In this document: piece by piece, positions 53,947-63,563 of the stretch
Numbering within the stretch: the stretch's first letter is position 1
How the letters are laid out: each line of letters opens with the position of its first letter
Assembly: GCA_958510875.1 (NCBI GenBank)
Contig: OY294067.1
Location: 193,385,322-193,449,321 of the forward strand
Origin: Endomychus coccineus
Taxonomy: Eukaryota > Arthropoda > Insecta > Coleoptera > Endomychidae
Reading direction: 5' to 3'
DNA length: 64,000 bases
Translations under genes and position numbers: made by a program
Notes under the pieces: model-generated
The model's input: the letters and a program-made list of their open reading frames with translations, nothing else
What the model was told of the DNA's origin: nothing
The model's database searches: none

Positions 53947-54368
53947 TTGAGAGACGATTTTAATGTAGTAGATTTACCTCCAGTGTATCCGGTTTAAGTG
54001 ATAAGTGTGAGTATTTTTCCGATCTATGTGAGTAGGCAGGGCGTCACTTGGGCCCGCCTGATAGAGAGCCTTATCAGATGTAGGCAACCAGTGATACACT
54101 CGTGCATGCGCGGTATGCCCAGACAGGTATCGGTAAGTACTGACCCTGTATTACCGGCCTGGGTAGACGGTTAGGTCTCGCCTCTAACATCTAGGTGTTA
54201 CCGGGTAGACGGCCAGGGTGTGGTCTCTGACCGCTAGGGGCCCTTCTGCTATGGTTGTATGATGGAGACCGAGTAGTGGTAATCAGCCTGTATATACAAG
54301 ATCGTTCAAGGTAGACAGCAAGCAATATGTGAGGTTAGGGAGAACTTCAATGTAAAGCAGCATCAAAA

Positions 54369-54445
54369 TATTTTTCTGCACATGGGAATCGAACCCGAGA
54401 AATGAAATCCAAAGCCAGCTCCTTAACCGCTCAGCTATGGAGGAA
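54369..54445 (-). ncRNA. tRNA-like (pol III A and B box) unit, copy 2
   Basis: Same arrangement as copy 1, with TAGCTGAGCGGT and GGTTCGATTCC. About 100 bases after each unit (plus strand) are related: GCGATTTTAATGT, TATCCGGT, GTGATAAGTG. The two units are about 490 bases apart. Confidence 0.55.
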
Positions 54446-54539
54446 TTGAGAACAAGCGATTTTAATGTTGTAGATATAACCGCGGGGTATCCGGTCTGAG
54501 TGATAAGTGCGAGTATATTGCAGTCTATATGATGCAGGT

Positions 54540-56930
54540 AATTTGTTTTTACATGACGTTAGTCATGCAGGTATGTCACGAAGCCTACAGCGAGGTATGG
54601 AATGTGAGACTTCATAGCGCTAGCCCATAGGGGTTATGAAATAGTGTTGTTTGTACATATAGTCAGTCACGTGATTTTTGAAAGAGACTGGGTATTCATC
54701 GGAGGTATCATGGGAGGGCTGCTGCTCCTTGAATGCATAGATGGAATGTTATATAGTATAGAAATGATATCTTCTTCTGCATTTCTCAAACGCGATGTTT
54801 ATAAGGAAATTACTTTCAATCATCTTAAACATATATGGATATTATTTTTTAGTATACAAAAATGGAGTTGGGAGACTTCAATGGGGTATGGAATGTGGGG
54901 TGTTTATGTATGACGTTAGTCATGTGAATTTGAATGAAGCTGCCGTGATCTCCAACGAGACAGGTGTGTATGTGAGGTTATACAGAGTGTGCAGGTATAA
55001 TGATGTCTATCACGCAGGTCTTCAGCGAGGTATCTACCTTGCAGGATTCTTCAATGAAATGTGGGGTTGCTTGTACATGCCGTTAGTCGCAGGGTTTTGT
55101 CTAAGTTATAATGATATCGGTCGCGGCGCATTATCTGCCCCCACAAGTCTTCAATAAGGGGTCATAACATCTAACATGCGATAGTTTACAAAAAAAAATG
55201 CTGCTTCTCATAATAGCGATATTATGAAGCGTTTGCAGAAATAACTATTAAATCATCTAAGGACTTTTTGCTTGATTAGTACTAGCGAGTACAATATTCG
55301 TTATAATATTATAAGTATGCATCATTAGCTTACTTGTGCGATAAGGTTGTGCCAAATCATGTCCAACAGCAATGTATTCAACTTGGAATTATCGTAATGA
55401 TGCGCGCGATCCATCAATGTTAAAGTAGTTTCATAAGTTATCCGAAAGTAAAATGAATATATAAAATGTTTTTTCCAAAATTAGTTCCGAAGTAAACATA
55501 ATTCGCTATAATATTCATTCATGTATGTTTCATAAATTATCCGATATAAATCAAATAAGTTTTGTGGCAGGTTGAACAATATTCACTATCATATTTTGCG
55601 GTAGAGCTACAGCTGGTTCGAGAGATAAGAAAGATACGCCGATCACCTTCAAACGCGATGAGAATACTTTATTTTAAATCACACATGTAGTATGTATATA
55701 TTCGAATCATATTGATTGTAAATCGCATAATATGACCCGAAATCTAGCTGCTGCTGGGTGTAGCCCAATACCTATACAGAATCTAGACGAAGCGGTGTTA
55801 CGCATCACGATGATTATTCGAACTGTCTGTACAGCTCGATTGCTATATAACAAAATACATTTTTAATCATCTTAAACATATAGATGTGCTAATATAATTT
55901 TTTCAGTATGCAAAAATATACTAATAAAATATTTTTCATCGACACACATTTCTTCATAGGATAGTTAGCTTTTTATAAAATTCAATCAATTTCAATGGGA
56001 AACATATATGCGAGGGAGTTTTATAGAGATCGAACTCATTTCCCCAACCACCCAAGAGGTAGAACTATGATGAGGAATAGATGTGGATAATGATAATAAT
56101 CATATGAATATCTTCATAAGCGCTAATCTATATGACATTCAAACACATGCTTCATAAAAGTCTGAATATTGAGTAGAGCTATAGAATTTTCATAAGCGAT
56201 CATTATCAACATTCAGACACTTGTTTAGCACGTGATTCAACAGCCTATGACGTCACCATCGTTCACGAACTATGATGGTTCTATGAGGACTCAAACATTG
56301 AACAGATGAATTTTTGAGGTTAAATATCTGCTGTAGAAATTACCCCACTTTTATTACCTTTTATTTGAGAATATCGATATTTCCCATGTAACGGATTATT
56401 GCCTAAAGCTATTTTGTATGCAACATTGTTATCATTTGCGAGCCTACGAGGGCCTGTGTGTTGGTCGGGGCTAAATGAATATGTTTGACTATTATTACCT
56501 GTAGAGACTCATTTGAGATTCTTCAAGTTTGAGATTGATAACCCACATGAAGAAAGAAGCTTCAACGAATTGATAGGTTATATATTATTTTCATATTCGT
56601 TATTCTGAATGTGACAACTTTATCAGCTTCAACACTCGAGATAAGAGAGAATATTTACCGCTGATGTAGGGAAAATCAATATGAAGGTGGGTGAGAACAT
56701 TAGACTATAGCTTTATGTGTATCGGAATACATAAGGATTTGACGAGTAAGTGGTGTTTTATTGAATTGAAGATCCGGCGATCATAGAGTAGATGTACTCC
56801 ACTACCACGGGACCAGGATATCCGGTCTCCACTTCCGGTCTAGCTGTCGATGTGCATCCGGTGCATGAGCTCGTCCTTATCAGTTTTGAAAGGATGTAGG
56901 TGATAAGGATTTTATTTTATTTGTAAAGAG
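54540..56930. other. No gene recognised; scattered repeats
   Basis: Low-complexity, AT-rich DNA. Short frames at 54644-55157 look accidental. A GACGTTAGTCATG motif occurs near 54556 and 54914, with a weaker copy near 55080. A TTCACGAACTATGATGG string at 56258 belongs to the palindrome family of the repeat arrays downstream. Confidence 0.5.
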
Positions 56931-56976
56931 TATACAGGGTGTGTTCAAAAAGTGTGTCACATGTACAGAGTCATGT

Positions 56977-58130
56977 GACTAACACATGACAGCATGGCGG
57001 CCCTAAGGTCCAACTGTCATGGTGACCATAAGGTCCAGCTGTCATGGTGGGCATAAGGACCAGCTGTCATGGCGACCATAAGGACCAGCTGTCATGGCGA
57101 TCATAAGAACCAACTGTCATGGCGACCATAAGGTCCAGCTGTCATGGCGACCATAAGGACCAACTGTCATGGCGACCATAAGGACCAGCTGTCATGGCAA
57201 TCATGAGGTACAGGTTGCTTGGTGTAGGTGTCACCACCAAGTGACAGCTGTCATGGTGACCATAAAGTCCAGCTGTCATGGCGACCATAAGGTCCAGCTG
57301 TCATGGCGAGCATGAGGTACAGCTGTCATGGCGAGCATGAGGTACAGCTGTCATGGCTACCATAAGGTCCAGCTGTCATGGCGACCATAAGGTACAGCTG
57401 TCATGGCGAACCCAAGGTACAGACTGCTTCGTGGAGGGGGCTCCGCCACCTCTAGGAAGCAATCTGTACCTTTGGTCCAAAGGTACAGGCTGCTTCATGG
57501 AGATGTCACCACCACGTGACAGCTGTCATCGAAGGTACAGAATGCTTCGTGGAGACTAACACATGACAGCATGGCGGCCCTAAGGTCCAACTGTCATGGT
57601 GACCATAAGGTCCAGCTGTCATGGTGGGCATAAGGACCAGCTGTCATGGCGACCATAAGGACCAGCTGTCATGGCGATCATAAGAACCAACTGTCATGGC
57701 GACCATAAGGTCCAGCTGTCATGGCGACCATAAGGACCAACTGTCATGGCGACCAAAAGGACCAGCTGTCATGGCAATCATGAGGTACAGGTTGCTTCGT
57801 GTAGGTGTCACCACCAAGTGACAGCTGTCATGGTGACCATAAGGTCCAGCTGTCATGGCGACCATAAGGTCCAGCTGTCATGGCGAGCATGAGGTACAGC
57901 TGTCATGGCGAGCATGAGGTACAGCTGTCATGGCTACCATAAGGTCCAGCTGTCATGGCGACCATAAGGTACAGCTGTCATGGCGAACCCAAGGTACAGA
58001 CTGCTTCGTGGAGGGGGCTCCGCCACCTCTAGGAAGCAATCTGTACCTTTGGTCCAAAGGTACAGGCTGCTTCATGGAGATGTCACCACCACGTGACAGC
58101 TGTCATCGAAGGTACAGAATGCTTCGTGGA
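56977..58130 (+). repeat. 577-bp higher-order repeat, two tandem copies, with 25-bp minisatellite
   Basis: The segment 56977-57553 is repeated at 57554-58130 with very few differences. Inside each copy a unit of about 25 bases (AGCTGTCATGGCGACCATAAG followed by a GTCC or GACC) is repeated about 15 times. Each copy also has a hairpin-like inverted repeat (GGTACAGA.TGCTTC...GGAAGCA..CTGTACC, about 57413-57470). Confidence 0.95.
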
Positions 58131-58610
58131 GATGTCGCCACCACGTGACAGCTGTCATGGCGACCCTTGGGTACAGGCTGCTTCATGGAGATGTCGCCAC
58201 CATATGACAGCTGTCATGGTGAACCAAAGGTACAGGTTGCTTCGTGTAGGTGTCACCAACACGTGACAGCTGTCATGGTGAGCTAAAGGTACAGGTTGCT
58301 TCGTGTAGGTGTCACCAACACGTGACAGCTGTCATGGTGAGCTAAAGGTACAGAATACTTCGTGGAGATGTCGCCACCACGTGACAGCTGTCATGGAGAC
58401 CCTTGGGTACAGGCTGCTTCATGGAGATGTCGCCACCATATGACAGCTGTCATGGTGAACCAAAGGTACAGGTTGCTTCGTATAGGTGTCACCAACACGT
58501 GACAGCTGTCATGGTGAGCTAAAGGTACAGGCTGCTTCGTGTAGGTGTCACGTGACAGATGTCATGGCGGACCGAAGGTACAGGCTGCTTCGTGTAGGTG
58601 TCAAAGACTG
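58131..58610 (+). repeat. Minisatellite of about 65-75-base units
   Basis: Units contain AAGGTACAGGTTGCTTCGTG, a GGTGTCACCA(A/C) part and CACGTGACAGCTGTCATGG. About seven copies with substitutions. It follows directly on the 577-bp repeat and shares its GACAGCTGTCATGG core. Confidence 0.85.
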
Positions 58611-58623
58611 CTTTGTCATTGTT

Positions 58624-58812
58624 TCAATCCGGCGACCATAGTTTACGAACGATGATGACGTCACTGCTTCGAACCGATGACAGTAACTGATTCAATCCGG
58701 CGACCATAGTTCACGAACGATGATGACGTCACTGCTTCAAGCCAATGACAGTAACTGATTCAACCCGGCGACCATAGTTTACGAACGATGATGACGTCAT
58801 CATCGTTCACGA
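58624..58812 (+). repeat. 68-bp tandem repeat, three copies
   Basis: Units begin TCAA(T/C)CCGGCGACCATAG and contain ACGAACGATGATGACGTCA. Starts are at 58624, 58692 and 58760, an exact 68-base period. Confidence 0.9.
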
Positions 58813-58824
58813 ACTATGATGGTC
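58770..58824. repeat. 55-bp palindrome with a central TGACGTCA
   Basis: Left arm GACCATAGTTTACGAACGAT plus GATGAC and the right arm are inverse complements apart from a 3-base indel and one substitution. The centre is the full CRE site TGACGTCA. Confidence 0.85.
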
Positions 58825-58928
58825 AGATGAGGAATGAAATGCGAGTAATAATAATGATACTCTATGTGTAAATGTGAATAGTTGGAGGTTATGATAAAGA
58901 TATCCAGTAAGTTTGTAAATGTGTCATT

Positions 58929-59222
58929 ATGCATATATCTTTTGAAGAATACACACGTATACTTAGAAAATTTGTGGAGAAAGTTCATGAACTAAGAAGA
59001 GACTTGAATTTTTACGAACATAAAATAAAAGTTATAAGACTGTTGAATACATTTACAAGTGCAAAAAGTGAAGATAATGATGGGAGTGGGGATGTTAAAA
59101 ACAAATTTCGTGATTCTAACCACAATTCTGAATGGTATTCTATACGCAAACGTTCCCCAACACGTGGAGCGCATTTATATTTGTCTGAAGGATGTTGCAA
59201 CCGATGGTGGTGGGGGGTGTAA
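58929..59222 (+). other. Frame preceding the membrane-protein gene of element C
   Basis: ATG at 58929 (MHISFEEYTRILRK), helical and charged for about 45 codons, after which the frame overlaps the next gene and reads like chance sequence. The first part may be a short coiled-coil protein or an upstream exon. Low confidence. Confidence 0.3.
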
Positions 59223-59580
59223 CCGTACCGAATGGATTCCGATGAATTTTAGAAAAATCAACGATAATCAATTAGAGGTATTCGCATTCAACATTCCTCA
59301 AGATAATCGTACCACCATACATTATAAACTTAAACTTTTATTCTTTGATCGGAGTGAGGGAGATATGGCTGAATGGCAATTGCTCCAACAATCATCATGT
59401 TTACCACATGTCATACAAAAGACAATATCAACACCATCCACACGTACATCATCCTCACTAGACGAACAAATTTCTAAAATTTTCGCAATTTTGTATGCAA
59501 TTTTATCTTCTTTATCAGTACTAATGTTGGAAATGTTTGTTAAATATGTAAAGAAGGCTATTTACCATGTAAATAAATGA
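59077..59580 (+). CDS. Signal-peptide and C-terminal TM protein of element C
   Basis: First ATG at 59077, 167 residues, intact. A hydrophobic segment after a short N-terminal stretch (LKTNFVILTTILNGILYANV) looks like a signal peptide or anchor. The ectodomain-like middle has Cys at CLKD, GGCNRTEW and SSCLP and an N-glycosylation site. A C-terminal transmembrane helix (KIFAILYAILSSLSVLMLE) is followed by a short Lys-rich tail. It converges on the MSV199-type gene with 45 bases between stops. Type I membrane topology is predicted; the function is unknown. Confidence 0.55.
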   Translation: MMGVGMLKTNFVILTTILNGILYANVPQHVERIYICLKDVATDGGGGCNRTEWIPMNFRKINDNQLEVFAFNIPQDNRTTIHYKLKLLFFDRSEGDMAEWQLLQQSSCLPHVIQKTISTPSTRTSSSLDEQISKIFAILYAILSSLSVLMLEMFVKYVKKAIYHVNK

Positions 59581-59625
59581 TTGTATGAAGATATAAGTGT
59601 TTTAATAAAACAAAAGGAATGATAA

Positions 59626-60623
59626 TTATAATAATATATTGACATTATCATTTGCTAGTTCATAAGTTTTATTTTTGTGATTGATAACACATTCTATCAA
59701 TGACTCGATGTTGATATCACTAATCAATTGTTCACCCCCCTCTTCTTCTGCGGCATGAATAATATTTCCTCTTGCATACCATTCCAAATCGCGGCGGAAA
59801 TTCTGTTTCACTTCGTTACCAATATCGATAGCATGAGATATGTTAGACCATTTACGTATTAATCGCATTCCCCGATTTTGTAATTTTCTGTCGGCATCAC
59901 GCCAACCATCCTCCTGTCGACGCATTAGGTACCATTCTGGTCTCATATCATTCGATGTTCGATATAATCCTAAATAATATATATTATATAAATTTTATTA
60001 TAAAAAACAAAGTAATTACCTAAATTTCGTCTCTTTCCAAAATTTATAGGAGGTGGAACAATATTTGGTGCAATGTTATTCCGTAAGGTGATAACATTCA
60101 TTTGAATTTGTTGAGATAAGCGTTGAGATCGTTCATTCGCAAGACATTCACGTTCCTCAGCTCTTTCACGTTCTTGTTGTTCATAGAATTTCTCGTACTC
60201 ACAATATTTCATCATAATAAATTTCATTAACGAAAACAGTTCACGTAACTCGATGACTTTAGGAGTTCGCATTTGCATCAATAATGATTCGAAATCAATA
60301 GCATCTAGAACATAATATTTCTTTCGTGCATCAGTCTTATCACAAATTTCTAAATGGTGTATATGCGGGTTTTTCCTCAACAATCTTGTTATAACACCCT
60401 TTTTAGCATGATATTTTTTGCCGCGATAACCTAACCAATCCAATAGATCTTCATTCATCAGAACGCGTTGGTTTAGTTGAATATTCCAAAATAAATAGTT
60501 TCTTTTATCGTTTCTTATATCGATCCCAAATTTTAGACACACTTCATTAACTGTTAACTTAATAAAATTGTTGGTGGACCATGTAGCCACATTTGAATCA
60601 CGAACGCACGCTGCTAAGTTCAT
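59626..60623 (-). CDS. MSV199-domain protein with 50-nt intron (exons 60020-60623 and 59626-59969)
   Basis: ATG at 60623. The region NIQLNQRVLMNEDLLDWLGY, KKGVITRLLRKNPHIHHLEI and YYVLDAIDFESLLMQMRTPK matches the MSV199 domain of entomopoxvirus and iridovirus proteins, followed by a coiled, Glu/Arg-rich linker. A phase-1 intron (59970-60019, GTAATT...TTATTTAG) restores a long downstream frame with EWYLMRRQEDGW and QNRGMRLIRKW, reminiscent of DUF3627-type C-terminal domains, ending at 59626. Such proteins are common in insect large DNA viruses and may bind DNA. Splicing is inferred from the sequence. No counterpart was seen in Polintons A or B. Confidence 0.78.
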
Positions 60624-60784
60624 TTTTATAACTGAACATTTTCTGAAATGATTCTCTCTTACATACGTGAGAACGTGAACGTGAATAGTGAGGGTGGGGG
60701 GTAACTCTCCGTTTCGATATCATTGCAAACGTTGATAACTGACTGATAACGTCACTAGTTGTTTCAATTTATTTCATTTCCAGC

Positions 60785-60821
60785 AACCGACTACCATAGT
60801 TTACAAACTATGATCGTCGGA
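60785..60821. repeat. Inverted repeat between the MSV199 and capsid genes
   Basis: CCGACTACCATAGTTTAC and the following AAACTATGATCGTCGG form a hairpin with small mismatches. It is the same motif family (CCATAGTTxACxAAC) as the 68-bp repeats and the CRE palindrome. Confidence 0.75.
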
Positions 60822-60956
60822 TGTTTACATCACCACCTACCGTTTGAGAAATAAAATATCAAATATAATAATAATAACATTTATTGGGAAAGATACATTT
60901 TGATAGTACATCATTTAGAACATAAATTATAACATTATGATTCATCACCTGGTTCT

Positions 60957-62159
60957 TCACACCAAATTCCGAACTGATCCTGTAATCGGAGAATACTCCA
61001 TTATACGATCGTTAATGATGATGCAATAAGCCCTGGTGTTTTTGGGGAAATTCAGGAAACTTTCCATCTCTAGTTTGACGTCAACTGTTGATGACTTTAT
61101 AGCATCGTTTTGTTTTGAACAGTCAATCACAAAAATTGCTCTATTCTTGAATGCTATATAATCCAACATGGGTTCGCTTATTATTTTATTTGAAAATGAT
61201 TTCTGGAAATCATAGTACATCTGGTATGCTTCCACGTATTGCTGGTCGGTGAAATTCAATTTCATTGCTTCATATGGATAACACTCTGAATTCAAGTATA
61301 ATTTAACATTTAGCAAGTTTATATTATCGAAATATGCACTGTGCTTAACAGGATTATTTTTTCGATCAGTTTGGAAAGCTAGAATCACATATCTGGGTCG
61401 TTCCAAATTCATTGAAGTTTTAACAGCCCAAATGTCGCGAGTGCTCTCCTTCATCAACGGATTTTCATGCAGATCCCAACTACGGAATGGAATCAAAATA
61501 GGCTTCTCAGCACTCAAATTCCCCAACATTTGAAATTTAACTTGATCACTTGGAAACACATGTCGCACTTTTAATGCTATCGTCTTCACATTTATTTTAG
61601 CCGTTTTCGTGCCTGTGCTATTAGTATAGCAATCGTTATCGGTTCGAGACCTTATCAAGCGCAGCTTATGTTTTCCACTCAAAACTTTGTTATAGTCAAT
61701 GAATAGGCCTAGTAGAAAATTCAACGGTATCCATAAATTGATTTTATTATTGTAGACTGAACTCAATACATCCTTAAATGACCATCCAGAAATAGCTAGA
61801 GGTATAGATTCATGTTTGGCATATGTTAGATAAGCTCTGATGGTGCTGACAATACCAGGATCACGTACTTTGTCTATCTCTTTTCCATTCAATTCATAAC
61901 TGATATATTCGAAGAGAAACGCTCCGAAATTATTCGTTAGTTTACATTCACCATCACCACTTGCTTCTGGCTGGAATTCTGCCTCGATGAATAAAGCAGA
62001 CGAGGCCAAATCTACCAACACATCTTGTTGATTGACTAATATCTCAATTTCATCGCTGTTGCCAAAAGATGTTGTGTGGGGATAGTAGGTATGAGTTTCT
62101 TCTCGGATGATGTCTTCATTGAAGTTTGGCTCGTTGAATATTTGAAGTTTTTCCGACAT
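60957..62159 (-). CDS. Element C major capsid protein (hexon-like)
   Basis: ATG at 62159 (MSEKLQIFNEPNF), 400 residues, intact; the frame is open three codons further upstream without ATG. N to C: THTYYPHTTSFGNSDEIEI, ALFIEAEF, EYISYELNGKEIDKVRDPGI, LWIPLNFLLG, FRSWDLHENPL, KLYLNSECYPYE, FVIDCSKQND, VDVKLEMES, AYCIIINDRIMEYSP. This is the reference copy for the broken capsid genes at 1-262 and 15317-16528. It would assemble the icosahedral capsid. A poly(A) signal (AATAAA) lies downstream near 60890 on the minus strand. Confidence 0.9.
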   Translation of the reverse strand: MSEKLQIFNEPNFNEDIIREETHTYYPHTTSFGNSDEIEILVNQQDVLVDLASSALFIEAEFQPEASGDGECKLTNNFGAFLFEYISYELNGKEIDKVRDPGIVSTIRAYLTYAKHESIPLAISGWSFKDVLSSVYNNKINLWIPLNFLLGLFIDYNKVLSGKHKLRLIRSRTDNDCYTNSTGTKTAKINVKTIALKVRHVFPSDQVKFQMLGNLSAEKPILIPFRSWDLHENPLMKESTRDIWAVKTSMNLERPRYVILAFQTDRKNNPVKHSAYFDNINLLNVKLYLNSECYPYEAMKLNFTDQQYVEAYQMYYDFQKSFSNKIISEPMLDYIAFKNRAIFVIDCSKQNDAIKSSTVDVKLEMESFLNFPKNTRAYCIIINDRIMEYSPITGSVRNLV

Positions 62160-62245
62160 TGTAACCAAGGGACTTCAAAAAATTGATATTTTCCAATGAT
62201 AGTGATGCAGAAGCAACCTTCTCCCTCGAGCTCGTTGTAGATAAT

Positions 62246-62277
62246 GACTGATGACCACTATGGAGATGTCTTTTATT
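62246..62277 (-). promoter_or_regulatory. Core promoter of the element C capsid gene
   Basis: On the minus strand AATAAAAG (62270-62277) is followed 27 bases later by an ATCAGTC initiator (62246-62252), and the ATG comes 90 bases on. The spacing equals that of other promoters in the window. Confidence 0.4.
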
Positions 62278-62375
62278 GCTAAAATCCAAACCCATGTTCT
62301 CAAGCGATGGCTACTGCAACCTTCTCAGTTGAATTCCTTTCATATAATGAGTGGTGGTGAGTATTGGATTATTAT

Positions 62376-63119
62376 TTATTGTTGTGAGGTATAATCCCTA
62401 ACGATCCTCTTCAATTCCAATCGTATAATAATTTCTTCTCCACGAAAATTTACCGGTTTCCAATTCTGATCTAAAATATTCAGCGTGATGTTATCGAAGG
62501 ACGTCTTGCTGATGACCGGTAGATAAATAAGATTCTTCGGCTCTATATCAATGGAAAACCCAGGTGGTACAAGAGGTGAGAACTCATATATCGTATGAGC
62601 TATCTTATTGTTATAATATGCTCCTGCGGTTAAGTTACACTCAACACGTATTGTTTGAACTTTGATTATGTTTATAGGTCGATCAGATACGTGTAGTTCG
62701 CGAGATGTCAATTTCTTTTTGCTGAATCCCAACAGTTCGCTTATACTATCTTAAGGAATAAAATTCACTTCAAAATCACTCTTCAGCTCTGTGTGTAGAG
62801 TGTTGTTGTTAGATTTTATTGATAATTTCCGGTCACGTTCTTCTTGCTTCACTCCTATCCCACAAACTGCACTTTGTATGAAATCCTCGATGTCTGTCAA
62901 CTCGTAGGACCCCGTAGGTATAGTTACTACTTCTTCCTCACCCTTCACATTTTTATAATAAAATTTATTAAAACCTTCTTCAATGTTCGGAATGCTATTG
63001 TACGTATGCAAGCCAACAAGTGCGATAGAATAATATGAATGAGGATCTAGTTCTATAGGTGGGTGGAAATCTACAGATAAGCGGGAGCTCTTACCCGTGA
63101 TAGTGAACGTCTGAGACAT
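62376..63119 (-). pseudogene. Element C penton-like minor capsid protein with one in-frame stop
   Basis: ATG at 63119 (MSQTFTITGKSS). N-terminal half: TYNSIPNIEEGFNKFYY, VTIPTGSYELTDI, and FEVNFIP; then a TAA at 62751-62753; the same frame continues DSISELLGF, RVECNLTAGAYY, PKNLIYLPV, NILDQNWKPV and ITIRLEL-like to the stop at 62376. Nothing else is damaged, so it is a single nonsense codon, a readthrough site or an assembly error. The expected role is the capsid vertex protein. TATATAAATAG lies upstream on the minus strand (about 63145). Confidence 0.85.
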
Positions 63120-63170
63120 GATTGATGCAAACTTTACCAACAATCTATTTATATACTAATAAATGCAGGG

Positions 63171-63563
63171 TTAGTCGAGCACAACTGAAGAGTTAGAGAG
63201 GAAATCTAAACATAACTGACCACAATTATAAGTGTTATATTGTTGAAAATTATCGTGATTGAATAATATCTTACACTTTTTGAAATAATCCACTAGTTCG
63301 CGAGGGGGGCGTAAATTGCCAAAACTATCATAATATAAAACTGTATCACCGACTTTATTAAACCCAACCCAGTGAGTGCCTCCATTGTCCGAGCTATCTA
63401 AATTAACTATTCCACGCTCGTTTTTCCATGGTCCGTTGGATGGTAGTTCATCACGCATAAATACTCCTCTAAAATGGGGAATTTTCAGAGCTTTTGCTAG
63501 TTTTCGTAGATCGAGATCGGTCAGAGGTCTTCTGGGTAGGTTTACTGACAGTTTTTTGGATGT
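63171..63563 (-). CDS. Element C adenain-like maturation protease
   Basis: A C5-family cysteine protease: LPRRPLTDLDLRKLAKAL, FRGVFMRDEL, catalytic His in GTHWVGF, acidic residue in YYDSFGNLRPP, Gln/Cys region YNTYNCGQLCLDFL. There is no ATG at the start: a stop precedes Thr at 63563, and the first Met is inside the conserved part. The frame lies in -1 relative to the pX-like gene, whose end overlaps it by 22 bases and contains an A AAA AAC heptamer (63551-63557). Translation as a frameshift extension of the pX-like protein is therefore possible; alternatives are splicing or a non-AUG start. It would process capsid precursors. Confidence 0.85.
   Translation of the reverse strand, partial: TSKKLSVNLPRRPLTDLDLRKLAKALKIPHFRGVFMRDELPSNGPWKNERGIVNLDSSDNGGTHWVGFNKVGDTVLYYDSFGNLRPPRELVDYFKKCKILFNHDNFQQYNTYNCGQLCLDFLSNSSVVLD

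Noticed and set aside
53883..54445. Functional tRNA genes
   Set aside because: A and B boxes are good, but acceptor strands do not pair and no anticodon arm forms.
54644..55157. Two overlapping forward frames with hydrophobic stretches
   Set aside because: No family, overlapping frames in a repeat-bearing region; probably chance.
57353..58148. Two nearly identical forward frames in the minisatellite
   Set aside because: They are the same repeat phase in two 577-bp copies; no homology or codon structure supports a protein.
56977..58812. CRISPR-like array
   Set aside because: Units are contiguous and imperfect without unique spacers, in eukaryotic DNA; it is a minisatellite.
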